Source: a bacterium
GTDB taxonomy: Bacteria > Bacillota > Bacilli > Lactobacillales > Streptococcaceae
Reading direction: 5' to 3'
Length of the DNA: 64,000 bases
Assembly (NCBI GenBank): GCA_905221105.1
Contig: CAJNBW010000002.1
Coordinates: forward strand, 1-64,000
Below the pieces are notes generated by a model. That model did no database searches. It was not told the DNA's origin and worked only from the letters and a program-made list of their open reading frames with translations. The position numbers were made by a program, and so were the translations under genes. This document shows, piece by piece, positions 50,555 to 60,652 of the stretch (position 1 is the first letter of the stretch; every line of letters starts with the position of its first letter).

Positions 50555-51508
50555 ATGTTTGTTGCGAGAGATGCTAGGGGAGAGTTGGTAAATGTGTTAG
50601 AGGATAAGCTTGAGAAGCAAGCATACACCTGCCCGGCTTGTGGAGGTCAGCTCCGTTTGCGGCAAGGACCAAGTGTCCGAACCCATTTTGCCCACAAATC
50701 CCTAAAAGACTGTGAATATTCCTCTGAAAATGAAAGTCCAGAACACTTGGCCAATAAGGAATCTCTCTATAAGTGGTTGAAAACAGAGGCTGAGGTGCAA
50801 TTAGAATACTCGCTCCCAGAGCTTAAACAGATTGCGGATGTGTTTGTAAATGGTAATCTAGCTCTAGAAGTTCAGTGTAGTCCTTTATCTCAAAAAATTC
50901 TTAAGGAGCGAAGTGAAGGCTATCGTAGTCAGGGTTACCAAGTACTGTGGTTGCTGGGTCAAAAACTGTGGCTCAAGGACCGTTTGACTCGTCTGCAACA
51001 AGGTTTTCTCTATTTCAGTCAAAACATGGGCTTTTATATTTGGGAATTAGACAAAGAAAAACAAGTTTTGAGACTCAAATACCTGATTCACCAAGATCTT
51101 CGAGGTAAACTCCATTATCAGGTTAAGGAATTTCCCTATGGTCAAGCTAGTTTATTGGAAATATTGCGTTTCCCCTATAAGAAACAAAAAATATCTCATT
51201 TTACAGTTTCTCAAGATAAGGACATCTGTCGCTATATCCAACGGCAACTTTATTATCAAAATCCCTTTTGGATGAGAGAACAAGCAGAAGCCTATCAAAA
51301 GGGAAAAAATCTCCTAACTTATGGGCTAAAAGAATGGTATCCACAAATTCGACCACTAGTGGGCAAATTTTTCCAGATTGAACAAGACTTGAGTAGCTAT
51401 TATCAGCACTTTTACACCTATTACCAAGAAAATCCTCAAAATGATTGGCAAAAGCTTTATCCACCAGCCTTTTATCAGCAATATTTCTTGAAAAATATGA
51501 TAGAATAG
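50555..51508 (+). CDS. coiA: CoiA competence protein
   Basis: Late competence protein needed for recombination of incoming DNA, 317 residues. The N-terminal part has a zinc-like CPACGGQLRLRQG motif and a HFAHKS segment; the middle has IADVFVNGNLALEVQCS with the restriction-endonuclease-like D..EVQ pattern that suggests a nuclease. A combox at 50526-50533 precedes it. It may also be transcribed from further upstream via hicAB only if its terminator is passed. pepF follows by 18 nt. Confidence 0.92.
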   Translation: MFVARDARGELVNVLEDKLEKQAYTCPACGGQLRLRQGPSVRTHFAHKSLKDCEYSSENESPEHLANKESLYKWLKTEAEVQLEYSLPELKQIADVFVNGNLALEVQCSPLSQKILKERSEGYRSQGYQVLWLLGQKLWLKDRLTRLQQGFLYFSQNMGFYIWELDKEKQVLRLKYLIHQDLRGKLHYQVKEFPYGQASLLEILRFPYKKQKISHFTVSQDKDICRYIQRQLYYQNPFWMREQAEAYQKGKNLLTYGLKEWYPQIRPLVGKFFQIEQDLSSYYQHFYTYYQENPQNDWQKLYPPAFYQQYFLKNMIE

Positions 51509-51526
51509 AAAGGATGGAGGAATCTA

Positions 51527-53329
51527 ATGGTATTACAAAGACATGAAATAAATGAAACAGATACATGGGATCTATCAACGATTTACCCAACTGACCAGGC
51601 TTGGGAAGAAGCCTTAAAAGATTTAACAGAACAACTGGAGACAGTAGCCCAGTATGAAGGCCATCTCTTGGATAGTGCGGATAACCTACTAGAAATCACT
51701 GAATTTTCTCTTGAAATGGAACGCCAAATGGAGAAGCTTTACGTTTATGCCCATATGAAGAATGACCAGGACACACGTGAAGCCAAGTATCAAGAGTACT
51801 ATGCCAAGGCAATGACTCTCTACAGTCAGCTAGATCAGGCCTTTTCATTCTATGAACCTGAATTTATGGAAATTAGTGAAAAGCAGTATGCTGACTTTTT
51901 AGAGGCTCAACCAAAATTGCAGGTTTATCAACACTATTTTGACAAACTTTTACAAGGAAAAGACCACGTTTTATCACAACGTGAAGAAGAATTATTGGCT
52001 GGAGCAGGAGAAATCTTTGGTTCGGCAAGTGAAACCTTCGCTATCTTGGACAATGCAGATATTGTGTTCCCTTATGTCCTCGACGATGATGGTAAGGAAG
52101 TTCAGCTCTCTCATGGGACTTACACCCGTTTGATGGAGTCTAAAAATCGTGAGGTTCGCCGTGGTGCCTATCAAGCTCTCTATGCGACTTATCAACAATT
52201 CCAGCATACCTATGCCAAAACCTTGCAAACCAATGTTAAGGTCCAAAACTACCGTGCCAAAGTTCGTAACTACAAGAGTGCTCGTCATGCAGCTCTCGCA
52301 GCAAATTTTGTTCCAGAGAGTGTTTATGACAATTTGGTAGCAGCAGTTCGCAAGCATTTGCCACTCTTGCATCGCTATCTTAACCTTCGTTCAAAAATCT
52401 TGGGGATTTCAGACCTCAAGATGTACGATGTCTACACACCGCTTTCATCTGTTGAATACAGTTTTACCTACCAAGAAGCCTTGAAAAAAGCAGAAGATGC
52501 CTTGGCAGTCTTGGGTGAGGATTACTTGAGCCGTGTTAAACGTGCCTTCAGTGAGCGTTGGATTGATGTTTACGAAAATCAAGGCAAGCGTTCAGGGGCC
52601 TACTCTGGTGGTTCTTACGATACTAATGCCTTTATGCTTCTTAACTGGCAGGACAATCTAGACAATCTCTTTACCCTTGTCCATGAGACAGGCCACAGTA
52701 TGCACTCAAGCTATACTCGTGAAACGCAGCCTTATGTTTACGGAGATTATTCTATCTTCTTGGCTGAGATCGCTTCAACTACCAATGAAAATATCTTGAC
52801 GGAGAAATTATTGGAAGAAGTGGAAGATGATGCAACGCGCTTTGCTATTCTCAATAACTTCCTAGATGGTTTCCGTGGAACAGTTTTCCGCCAAACTCAA
52901 TTTGCTGAGTTTGAACACGCTATCCACCAAGCGGATCAAAATGGTGAAGTCTTGACCAGCGATTTCCTAAATAAACTCTACGCAGACTTGAATCAAGAGT
53001 ATTATGGTTTGAGCAAGGTAGACAATCCTGAAATCCAATATGAGTGGGCTCGCATTCCACACTTCTACTATAACTACTATGTATATCAATATTCAACAGG
53101 CTTTGCAGCAGCCTCAGCCTTGGCTGAAAAAATTGTCCATGGTAGTCAAGAAGACCGTGACCGCTATATCGACTACCTCAAGGCAGGTAAGTCTGACTAT
53201 CCACTTAATGTCATGAGAAAAGCTGGTGTTGATATGGAGAAAGAAGACTACCTCAACGATGCCTTTGCAGTCTTTGAACGTCGTTTGAATGAGTTTGAAG
53301 CCCTTGTTGAAAAATTGGGATTGGCATAA
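51527..53329 (+). CDS. pepF: Oligoendopeptidase F
   Basis: M3-family zinc metallopeptidase, 600 residues, which degrades peptides in the cytoplasm. The active motif HETGH (H386, E387, H390) is in [14 protein letters not shown], and the third ligand in a [16 protein letters not shown] segment. GAGG upstream. Next to coiA, as in pneumococcus. Confidence 0.95.
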   Translation: MVLQRHEINETDTWDLSTIYPTDQAWEEALKDLTEQLETVAQYEGHLLDSADNLLEITEFSLEMERQMEKLYVYAHMKNDQDTREAKYQEYYAKAMTLYSQLDQAFSFYEPEFMEISEKQYADFLEAQPKLQVYQHYFDKLLQGKDHVLSQREEELLAGAGEIFGSASETFAILDNADIVFPYVLDDDGKEVQLSHGTYTRLMESKNREVRRGAYQALYATYQQFQHTYAKTLQTNVKVQNYRAKVRNYKSARHAALAANFVPESVYDNLVAAVRKHLPLLHRYLNLRSKILGISDLKMYDVYTPLSSVEYSFTYQEALKKAEDALAVLGEDYLSRVKRAFSERWIDVYENQGKRSGAYSGGSYDTNAFMLLNWQDNLDNLFTLVHETGHSMHSSYTRETQPYVYGDYSIFLAEIASTTNENILTEKLLEEVEDDATRFAILNNFLDGFRGTVFRQTQFAEFEHAIHQADQNGEVLTSDFLNKLYADLNQEYYGLSKVDNPEIQYEWARIPHFYYNYYVYQYSTGFAAASALAEKIVHGSQEDRDRYIDYLKAGKSDYPLNVMRKAGVDMEKEDYLNDAFAVFERRLNEFEALVEKLGLA

Positions 53330-53330
53330 A

Positions 53331-54044
53331 ATGGTTGAATCGTATAGTAAAAATGCCAACCATAACATGCGTCGTCCTGTTGTCAAAGAAGAAATTGTGG
53401 ACTTGATGCGTCAGCGTCAAAAGCAAGTCACAGATTCTTTGAAAGAATTGGAAGATTTTGCCCGCAAGGAAAATATTCCCATTATTCCCCATGAAACGGT
53501 AGCTTATTTCCGTTTTCTTATGGAAACCATGCAGCCTAAAAATATTCTGGAAATTGGGACGGCTATCGGTTTTTCAGCTCTCTTGATGGCGGAACACGCG
53601 CCAAATGCCAAGATTACAACCATTGATCGCAATCCAGAAATGATTGGTTTTGCCAAGGAAAATTTCGCCCAGTTTGACAGTCGCAAGCAAATTACACTCC
53701 TAGAGGGAGATGCGGTAGATGTCTTATCTACCTTGACAGAGTCCTATGATTTCGTCTTTATGGATTCAGCCAAGTCTAAATACATCGTCTTTCTGCCAGA
53801 AATCCTTAAACATTTGGAAGTTGGTGGTGTGGTTGTCTTGGATGATATTTTCCAAGGTGGTGATGTTGCCAAGGATATCATGGAAGTCCGTCGAGGTCAG
53901 CGAACTATTTACAGAGGACTTCAAAGGCTATTTGACGCAACCTTAGACAATCCAGGACTCACCGCAACACTAGTCCCTCTGGGAGACGGCATTCTCATGC
54001 TTCGTAAAAATGTAGTAGATGTTCAATTGCCTGACAGCGAATGA
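53331..54044 (+). CDS. O-methyltransferase, class I SAM-dependent
   Basis: 237-residue protein of the caffeoyl-CoA/catechol O-methyltransferase-like (TrmR-like) family: ILEIGTAIGFSALLMAE (SAM motif I), DRNPEM, and the metal-site DxxFMDSAK motif. The start is ATG at 53331, 1 nt after pepF; an in-frame ATG at 53289 is inside pepF. Bacillus TrmR methylates the tRNA wobble uridine, a possible role here. Related family members act on small molecules. Confidence 0.85.
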   Translation: MVESYSKNANHNMRRPVVKEEIVDLMRQRQKQVTDSLKELEDFARKENIPIIPHETVAYFRFLMETMQPKNILEIGTAIGFSALLMAEHAPNAKITTIDRNPEMIGFAKENFAQFDSRKQITLLEGDAVDVLSTLTESYDFVFMDSAKSKYIVFLPEILKHLEVGGVVVLDDIFQGGDVAKDIMEVRRGQRTIYRGLQRLFDATLDNPGLTATLVPLGDGILMLRKNVVDVQLPDSE

Positions 54045-54110
54045 TTTTCAGAAAAATTTAAGAAAATATAGTAAAATAGATAGGGTAACACTTATCTCAA
54101 AGGAGTAGAC

Positions 54111-55049
54111 ATGAAGAAAAAACTATTGGCAGGTGCCATTACACTATTATCAGTAGCAACTTTAGCAGCTTGTTCGAAAGGTTCAGAAGGAGCAGACCTT
54201 ATCAGCATGAAAGGGGATGTCATCACAGAACATCAATTTTATGAGCAAGTGAAAAGCAACCCTTCAGCCCAACAAGTGTTGTTGAACTTGACCATCCAAA
54301 AAGTATTTGAGAAACAATACGGTTCAGAAGTAGATGACAAAGAAGTAAATGACACTATTGCAGAAGAAGAAAAACAATATGGTGAGAACTACCAGCGTGT
54401 CTTGTCGCAAGCAGGAATGACGCTTGAAACACGCAAAGCTCAAATTCGTACAAGCAAATTGGTTGAGTTGGCAGTTAAGAAAGCAGCAGAAGCTGAATTG
54501 ACAGATGATGCCTATAAGAAAGCCTTTGACGAGTACACTCCAGATGTAACAGCTCAAATCATCCGTTTGGACAATGAAGACAAGGCTAAAGAAATTCTTG
54601 AAAAAGCTAAGGCTAGTGATGCGGACTTTGCTCAATTAGCTAAAGATAACTCAACGGATGAGAAAACCAAAGCGAACGGTGGAGAAATCACCTTTGATTC
54701 TGCTTCGACAGAAGTGCCAGAACAAGTTAAGAAAGCGGCATTTGCTCTAGATGTAAACGGCGTTTCTGATGTGATTACAGCCGCTGGTACACAAGCCTAC
54801 AGCAGCCAATATTACATTGTAAAACTCACTAAGAAAACAGAAAAATCATCTAATCTTGATGACTACAAAGAAAAATTAAAAACTGTTATCTTGACTCAAA
54901 AACAAAATGATTCAACATTTGTTCAAAGCATTATCGGAAAAGAATTGCAAGCAGCTAATATCAAGGTTAAAGACCAAGCCTTCCAAAATATCTTTACCCA
55001 ATATATTGGTGGCGGAGATTCAAGCTCAAGTAGTTCATCAAAAGAATAA
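54111..55049 (+). CDS. prsA: PrsA-type foldase lipoprotein
   Basis: Extracellular peptidyl-prolyl isomerase anchored to the membrane, which helps fold secreted proteins. 312 residues: lipobox LAAC with Cys21, an N-terminal alpha domain, a central parvulin domain (about 145-240, DFAQLAKDNSTDEKTKANGGEI) and a Ser-rich tail. AAAGGAG upstream. Followed by a terminator. LspA (15482) would process it. Confidence 0.92.
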   Translation: MKKKLLAGAITLLSVATLAACSKGSEGADLISMKGDVITEHQFYEQVKSNPSAQQVLLNLTIQKVFEKQYGSEVDDKEVNDTIAEEEKQYGENYQRVLSQAGMTLETRKAQIRTSKLVELAVKKAAEAELTDDAYKKAFDEYTPDVTAQIIRLDNEDKAKEILEKAKASDADFAQLAKDNSTDEKTKANGGEITFDSASTEVPEQVKKAAFALDVNGVSDVITAAGTQAYSSQYYIVKLTKKTEKSSNLDDYKEKLKTVILTQKQNDSTFVQSIIGKELQAANIKVKDQAFQNIFTQYIGGGDSSSSSSSKE

Positions 55050-55054
55050 AACAG

Positions 55055-55078
55055 AAAAGGGCCAAGCGCCCTTTTTCT
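55055..55078 (+). terminator. prsA terminator
   Basis: AAAAGGGC (55055-55062) pairs with GCCCTTTT (55068-55075), 5-nt loop, T run. Confidence 0.85.
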
Positions 55079-55134
55079 TATGACAAAAATGGTCTATCTG
55101 ATGGATAAGAGTTTTTTTCTTTCGGAAAAAATGG

Positions 55135-55140
55135 TATAAT
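55135..55140 (+). promoter_or_regulatory. Extended -10 of ftsW
   Basis: TATAAT (55135-55140) with TG upstream; no clear -35. A 70-nt leader follows. Confidence 0.6.
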
Positions 55141-55210
55141 AGCAATCAAAACTAGAAAACAAACGGAATTTGGGAAGCAATTGTGTTGTTCTCATTAGAT
55201 TGGTGATACT

Positions 55211-56434
55211 ATGAAGATTAGTAAAAGGCACCTATTAAATTATTCTATTCTAGTTCCTTACTTACTTTTATCTATTTTGGGCTTGATTGTGGTTTATTCG
55301 ACAACCAGTGCTATTTTAATTCAAGAAGGCCAAAGTGCACTGCAATTGGTCCGAAGTCAGGGACTATTTTGGATATTTAGTTTGATACTGATTGCCTTGA
55401 TATATAAGTTGAGACTGAATTTTTTAAGAAATGAACGTCTTTTATTTATTGTTATGTTTGTTGAGCTGATTCTCTTAGCTTTGGCTCGTTTGATTGGTAT
55501 TCCTGTCAATGGAGCCTATGGCTGGATTTCTGTAGGACCTTTGACCATTCAGCCAGCCGAATATTTGAAAATTATTATTATTTGGTATCTAGCAAATAAA
55601 TTTTCCAAACAACAAGAGGATATAGCTATTTATGATTTTCAAGTGTTGACACAGAATCAGTGGCTTCCTCGTGCGTTTAATGACTGGCGCTTTGTTCTAT
55701 TTGTACTGATTGGGAGCCTTGCTATTTTCCCAGATTTGGGGAATGCTTCTATTTTAGCTTTGGTTGCCTTGATTATGTATACGATTAGTGGTATCGCTTA
55801 TAGATGGTTTATTGCCTTTTTGGGAATTTTGGTGGGGATTTCAGCCCTATCCCTATCAGCTATCTCTATGATTGGGGTTGATAAATTTTCAAAAATTCCA
55901 GTATTTGGTTATGTGGCCAAGCGTTTCAGTGCCTACTTTAATCCCTTTGCCGATTTGGCAGGAGCAGGCCACCAACTCGCAAATTCCTATTTTGCCATGG
56001 TAAATGGTGGTTGGTTTGGTCTAGGTTTAGGAAATTCAATTGAAAAACGTGGCTATTTACCAGAGGCCCATACAGATTTTGTATTTTCAATTGTCATCGA
56101 AGAATTTGGATTTGTAGGAGCCAGCTTGATTTTAGCACTTGTCTTTTTCCTTATTTTACGAATCATCCTAGTAGGAATTCGTGCTAAGAATCCCTTTAAT
56201 TCTATGATGGCGATTGGGGTTGGGGGGATGATGTTGATCCAGGTCTTTGTCAATATCGGTGGAATTTCTGGAATTATTCCTTCGACAGGAGTAACCTTTC
56301 CTTTCTTATCGCAAGGAGGGAATAGTCTTCTGGTCTTGTCTGTAGCCATCGCCTTTGTCTTAAATATTGATGCAAGTGAAAAGCGTGCTCAATTGTATGA
56401 GGAGTTAGAAGCTCGCTCATCAAACTATATGTAG
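55211..56434 (+). CDS. ftsW: FtsW, SEDS peptidoglycan glycosyltransferase
   Basis: SEDS-family polymerase that builds septal peptidoglycan with its class B PBP partner. 407 residues with about 10 hydrophobic spans, the extracellular loop after VNGAYGWISVGPLTIQPAEY, and PEAHTDFVFSIVIEEFG with the catalytic acidic residue region. GTGATACT precedes the ATG without a strong Shine-Dalgarno. It is followed by ppc, 24 nt. Confidence 0.93.
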   Translation: MKISKRHLLNYSILVPYLLLSILGLIVVYSTTSAILIQEGQSALQLVRSQGLFWIFSLILIALIYKLRLNFLRNERLLFIVMFVELILLALARLIGIPVNGAYGWISVGPLTIQPAEYLKIIIIWYLANKFSKQQEDIAIYDFQVLTQNQWLPRAFNDWRFVLFVLIGSLAIFPDLGNASILALVALIMYTISGIAYRWFIAFLGILVGISALSLSAISMIGVDKFSKIPVFGYVAKRFSAYFNPFADLAGAGHQLANSYFAMVNGGWFGLGLGNSIEKRGYLPEAHTDFVFSIVIEEFGFVGASLILALVFFLILRIILVGIRAKNPFNSMMAIGVGGMMLIQVFVNIGGISGIIPSTGVTFPFLSQGGNSLLVLSVAIAFVLNIDASEKRAQLYEELEARSSNYM

Positions 56435-56458
56435 AGCTGATAGTGGAAAGGATTACCT

Positions 56459-59155
56459 ATGTCTCTTCAAAAATTAGAAAACTATAGTAATAAAGCTGTC
56501 GTGCAAGAAGAAGTATTGATTTTAACAGAATTGTTAGAAGATATCACTAAAAATATGCTTGCTCCAGAAACTTTTGAAAAAATCATGGAGTTGAAAGAAT
56601 TGTCAACTCAAGAAGATTATCAAGGCTTGAACCAATTGGTTACTAGCCTTACAAATGATGAAATGGCTTATATTTCACGCTATTTCTCTATCTTGCCACT
56701 CTTGATTAATATTTCAGAAGACGTGGATTTGGCCTATGAAATCAACCACCAAAATAATATCGATCAAGATTATCTTGGTAAGTTATCAGCAACTATCAAA
56801 ATGGTTGCAGAAAAAGAAAATGCGGTTGAAATTCTAGAACACTTGAATGTTGTCCCTGTTTTGACAGCCCATCCAACACAAGTGCAACGTAAGAGTATGT
56901 TGGATTTGACTAACCATATCCATACCCTCTTGCGTAAGTACCGTGATGTAAAATTAGGCTTGATTAATAAGGAAAAATGGCATAATGATCTCCGTCGTTA
57001 CATTGAGATTATCATGCAAACAGATATGATTCGTGAAAAGAAATTGAAAGTTACCAATGAAATCACGAATGTTATGGAATACTACAATAGTTCATTCTTG
57101 AAGGCAGTTCCTCATTTGACTGCTGAGTACAAGCGTCTGGCTAAAAAACATGGCTTGGAGTTGAAACATCCTAAACCAATTACCATGGGAATGTGGATTG
57201 GTGGAGACCGTGATGGGAATCCTTTTGTTACAGCAGATACCTTGAAACAATCTGCTATGACCCAGTGTGAAGTCATCATGAACTACTATGATGAAAAGAT
57301 TTATCAACTTTATCGTGAGTTTTCTCTCTCAACTAGTATTGTTAATGTCAGCAAGCAAGTTAGAGAAATGGCTCGTCAATCTAAGGATAATTCGATTTAC
57401 CGTGAAAAAGAGCTGTATCGTCGTGCCTTGTTTGATATTCAATCAAAAATCCAAGCAACAAAAGCCTATCTGATTGAGGATAAGGAAGTTGGAGCTCGCT
57501 ATGAAACAGCTAATGATTTTTATAAGGACTTAATTACCATCCGTGATTCCCTTTTGGAAAACAAGGGTGAAGCACTTATTTCTGGTGATTTTGTTGAATT
57601 GATTCAGGCAGTTGAAATTTTTGGTTTCTATTTGGCATCTATTGATATGCGTCAAGATTCAAGTGTTCATGAGGCCTGTGTAGCAGAACTTTTGAAATCA
57701 GCAGGAATTCATTCTCGTTATAGTGAACTCAGTGAAGAAGAAAAATGCCAGCTTCTCTTGAAAGAATTAGAAGAAGATCCACGCATTCTTTCTGCTACTC
57801 ATGTTGAAAAATCAGAGTTACTTGAAAAAGAATTGGCTATCTTTAAGGCTGCTCGTAATTTGAAAGATAAGTTGGGTGATGATGTCATTCGTCAGACTAT
57901 CATTTCACATGCAACCAGCGTATCAGACATGCTGGAATTGGCTATCTTGCTAAAAGAAGTAGGGTTAGTTGATAAAGAAAGAGCCCGTGTCCAAATCGTT
58001 CCTCTCTTTGAAACAATCGAGGACTTGGACCACTCAGAAGAAACTATGAGAGAATATCTTTCTCTTGCCCTTGCTAAGAAATGGATTGCTTCGCGAAATA
58101 ACTACCAAGAAATCATGCTTGGCTACTCTGATAGTAATAAAGATGGTGGTTACCTTTCATCATGTTGGACCCTCTACAAGGCTCAACAACAATTAACTGC
58201 TATTGGAGATGAATTTGGCGTTAAGGTTACCTTCTTCCATGGTCGTGGTGGGACTGTTGGTCGTGGTGGTGGCCCAACCTATGAAGCCATCACCTCTCAG
58301 CCTCTCAAGTCTATCAAGGATCGTATCCGTTTGACGGAGCAGGGTGAAGTAATTGGCAATAAATACGGTAATAAAGACGCTGCCTACTATAACCTTGAAA
58401 TGCTAGTATCTGCAGCCATTAACCGTATGATTACGCAGAAGAAGAGCGATACCAATACATCCAATCGTTATGAAGCCATCATGGACCAAGTAGTGGACCG
58501 TAGTTACGATATCTACCGTGATTTGGTTTTTGGTAATGACCATTTCTATGATTATTTCTTTGAGTCAAGTCCAATCAAGGCTATTTCAAGCTTTAATATT
58601 GGTTCTCGTCCAGCCGCTCGTAAGACGATTACTGAAATCGGTGGTTTGCGTGCTATCCCTTGGGTCTTCTCATGGTCACAAAGCCGTGTCATGTTCCCTG
58701 GCTGGTATGGTGTCGGATCAAGCTTCAAAGAATTTATTGATAAAAATCCAGAGAATATCGCTATTCTACGAGATATGTACCAAAATTGGCCTTTCTTCCA
58801 GTCGCTTCTTTCAAATGTTGATATGGTCTTGTCAAAATCAAATATGAATATTGCTTTTGAATATGCCAAACTTTGCGAAGATGATCAAGTAAAAGCAATT
58901 TATGAGACTATTTTAAATGAATGGCAAGTTACCAAGGAAGTCATCTTGGCTATCGAAGGTTACGATGAACTCTTGGCGGAAAATCCATATCTAAAAGCAA
59001 GTTTGGATTACCGTATGCCATACTTTAATATCCTCAACTATATCCAGTTGGAGTTGATTAAACGTCAACGCCGAGGAGAATTATCAAGCGATCAAGAAAA
59101 ATTAATCCATACAACCATCAACGGAATTGCGACAGGATTGCGTAATTCAGGCTGA
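56459..59155 (+). CDS. ppc: Phosphoenolpyruvate carboxylase
   Basis: Makes oxaloacetate from PEP and bicarbonate to refill the incomplete TCA cycle. 898 residues, the full length, with the catalytic His in [13 protein letters not shown] (about residue 137), the [10 protein letters not shown] segment, and [14 protein letters not shown], the other catalytic signature, then a complete C-terminal end RNSG. AAAGGA upstream. Downstream terminator at 59166-59195. Confidence 0.97.
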   Translation: MSLQKLENYSNKAVVQEEVLILTELLEDITKNMLAPETFEKIMELKELSTQEDYQGLNQLVTSLTNDEMAYISRYFSILPLLINISEDVDLAYEINHQNNIDQDYLGKLSATIKMVAEKENAVEILEHLNVVPVLTAHPTQVQRKSMLDLTNHIHTLLRKYRDVKLGLINKEKWHNDLRRYIEIIMQTDMIREKKLKVTNEITNVMEYYNSSFLKAVPHLTAEYKRLAKKHGLELKHPKPITMGMWIGGDRDGNPFVTADTLKQSAMTQCEVIMNYYDEKIYQLYREFSLSTSIVNVSKQVREMARQSKDNSIYREKELYRRALFDIQSKIQATKAYLIEDKEVGARYETANDFYKDLITIRDSLLENKGEALISGDFVELIQAVEIFGFYLASIDMRQDSSVHEACVAELLKSAGIHSRYSELSEEEKCQLLLKELEEDPRILSATHVEKSELLEKELAIFKAARNLKDKLGDDVIRQTIISHATSVSDMLELAILLKEVGLVDKERARVQIVPLFETIEDLDHSEETMREYLSLALAKKWIASRNNYQEIMLGYSDSNKDGGYLSSCWTLYKAQQQLTAIGDEFGVKVTFFHGRGGTVGRGGGPTYEAITSQPLKSIKDRIRLTEQGEVIGNKYGNKDAAYYNLEMLVSAAINRMITQKKSDTNTSNRYEAIMDQVVDRSYDIYRDLVFGNDHFYDYFFESSPIKAISSFNIGSRPAARKTITEIGGLRAIPWVFSWSQSRVMFPGWYGVGSSFKEFIDKNPENIAILRDMYQNWPFFQSLLSNVDMVLSKSNMNIAFEYAKLCEDDQVKAIYETILNEWQVTKEVILAIEGYDELLAENPYLKASLDYRMPYFNILNYIQLELIKRQRRGELSSDQEKLIHTTINGIATGLRNSG

Positions 59156-59165
59156 TACCTATCAA

Positions 59166-59195
59166 GCTTCCTCTTTTCCATAGGGGAAGTTTTTG
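59166..59195 (+). terminator. ppc terminator
   Basis: GCTTCC...GGGAAG type hairpin (59166-59189) with TTTTT after it. Confidence 0.75.
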
Positions 59196-59223
59196 AATAT
59201 TTCAAAAAAATTCTCAAAGAGTC

Positions 59224-59251
59224 TTGACAAGTAGTTGAAAAATGATATAAT
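59224..59251 (+). promoter_or_regulatory. trpXYZ promoter
   Basis: TTGACA (59224-59229), 16 nt, TATAAT (59246-59251), TG before the -10. Confidence 0.85.
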
Positions 59252-59256
59252 TTAAC

Positions 59257-59495
59257 CATTCAGAAAAGTAGTCATACAAACTTTTTAGAGAGTCTGTGGT
59301 AGCTGAAAACAGATAAGTGATGATGATGAAAATTGGGCTGAATGTTATTTAGAATTTGAAATCATAAAAATTCGGTGAGCACACCTTACAGTGCATCTCG
59401 TTATTGCGAGACAGAGCGATAGGGAAATTCCCTATAATTGAGGTGGTACCGCGCATCGACGTCCTCACACAAGTTTTTTGTGTGAGGACTTTTTT
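59257..59495 (+). promoter_or_regulatory. Tryptophan T-box riboswitch
   Basis: A T-box leader. Stem I closes with CATTCAG (59257-59263) pairing with CTGAATG (59338-59344). The AGTA of the specifier loop is at 59267-59270, and the codon TGG (59334-59336) sits one base before the basal helix, so the specifier is UGG (Trp). AGAGAG..GTGGTAGCTG is the distal part. The T-box AGGTGGTACCGCG is at 59441-59453. The terminator is GTCCTCACACAA (59461-59472) with TTGTGTGAGGAC (59478-59489) and a T run. Uncharged tRNA-Trp should stabilise the antiterminator and switch on the transporter. Confidence 0.92.
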
Positions 59496-59508
59496 GATGG
59501 AGGTTAGT

Positions 59509-59544
59509 ATGGAAAGAAAACGATGGCGTCGCTTGTTCAGATAA
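59509..59544 (+). CDS. Possible leader mini-ORF MERKRWRRLFR
   Basis: An 11-codon frame after the T-box terminator with GGAGG at 59499-59503 correctly placed. The peptide is highly basic with one Trp at position 6. It could tune trpX translation, or be chance. Only the ribosome site and context support it. Confidence 0.4.
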   Translation: MERKRWRRLFR

Positions 59545-59581
59545 GTGAAGTATTTTAATGGAATTAAAAAGGAGAAATAGA

Positions 59582-60577
59582 ATGAAAAATAAACGTTTAA
59601 TTGGAATTATCGCTGCATTAGCAGTCTTAGTAGCAGGAAGCTTGATTTACTCTTCAATGAATAAACCAGAAGCTAAGAATGAAAAGAAAGTTGCCAAAGT
59701 TGGTGTCCTTCAGTTTGTGAGCCATCCATCTCTTGACTTGATTTATAAAGGGATTCAAGATGGACTTGCAGAAGAAGGTTATAAAGATGATCAGTTGAAG
59801 ATTGACTTTATGAACTCAGAAGGTGACCAAAGTAAGGTTGCGACAATGAGTAAACAGTTGGTTGCAAACGGTAATGACTTGGTTGTTGGTATCGCAACAC
59901 CAGCTGCTCAAGGTTTGGCTAGTGCAACAAAAGACCTACCGGTTATCATGGCTGCTATTACAGACCCAATCGGTGCTAACTTGGTTAAAGATTTGAAAAA
60001 ACCAGGTGGCAACATTACAGGGGTATCTGACCACAACCCAGCTCAACAACAAGTTGAACTCATCAAGGCTTTGACACCAAATGTGAAAACAATTGGAGCA
60101 CTTTACTCAAGCAGCGAAGACAATTCAAAAACACAGGTAGAAGAATTTAAGGCTTATGCTGAAAAAGCAGGTTTGACAGTGGAAACATTTGCAGTTCCTT
60201 CAACAAATGAAATTGCTTCAACAGTTAACGTTATGACTAGCAAGGTCGATGCTATCTGGGTTCCAATTGATAACACTATTGCTTCAGCCTTCTCAACTGT
60301 TGTATCAAGCAACCAATCAGCTAAAAAACCAATCTACCCAAGTGCAACTGCCATGGTAGAAGCAGGTGGTTTGGCATCCGTTGTAGTTGACCAACATGAC
60401 CTTGGTGTGGCAACTGGTAAAATGATTGCTCAAGTTCTGAAAGGAGCAAAACCGGCTGATACACCAGTCAATGTCTTTTCAACTGGTAAGTCAGTAATCA
60501 ACAAAAAATTGGCACAAGAGTTAGGTATTACTATTCCTGAATCTGTTCTAAAAGAAGCAGGACAAGTGATTGAATAA
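59582..60577 (+). CDS. trpX: Tryptophan ABC transporter substrate-binding protein
   Basis: 331-residue SBP of the DUF534/ABC-substrate-binding family with an uncleaved or signal-type N-terminal hydrophobic helix (about 4-24); no lipobox Cys is seen. Core motif VGVLQFVSHPSLDLIYKGI. The start at 59582 follows AAAGGAGAAATAGA; an ATG at 59558 lies too close to no site. The T-box with a UGG specifier assigns the substrate as tryptophan; this is inference from regulation and from family naming. Confidence 0.88.
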   Translation: MKNKRLIGIIAALAVLVAGSLIYSSMNKPEAKNEKKVAKVGVLQFVSHPSLDLIYKGIQDGLAEEGYKDDQLKIDFMNSEGDQSKVATMSKQLVANGNDLVVGIATPAAQGLASATKDLPVIMAAITDPIGANLVKDLKKPGGNITGVSDHNPAQQQVELIKALTPNVKTIGALYSSSEDNSKTQVEEFKAYAEKAGLTVETFAVPSTNEIASTVNVMTSKVDAIWVPIDNTIASAFSTVVSSNQSAKKPIYPSATAMVEAGGLASVVVDQHDLGVATGKMIAQVLKGAKPADTPVNVFSTGKSVINKKLAQELGITIPESVLKEAGQVIE

Positions 60578-60584
60578 TCTACAA

Positions 60585-60616
60585 TGGAGGAGTTGGGGAC
60601 ATCTCCTCCAATTTTT
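60585..60616 (+). terminator. Hairpin between trpX and the permease gene
   Basis: TGGAGGAG (60585-60592) pairs with CTCCTCCA (60603-60610), followed by ATTTTTTA. It may lower transcription into the permease gene relative to the binding protein. Confidence 0.75.
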
Positions 60617-60652
60617 TACAATAGAAATCGTATAGAAAAGGTTAAGAAACAG

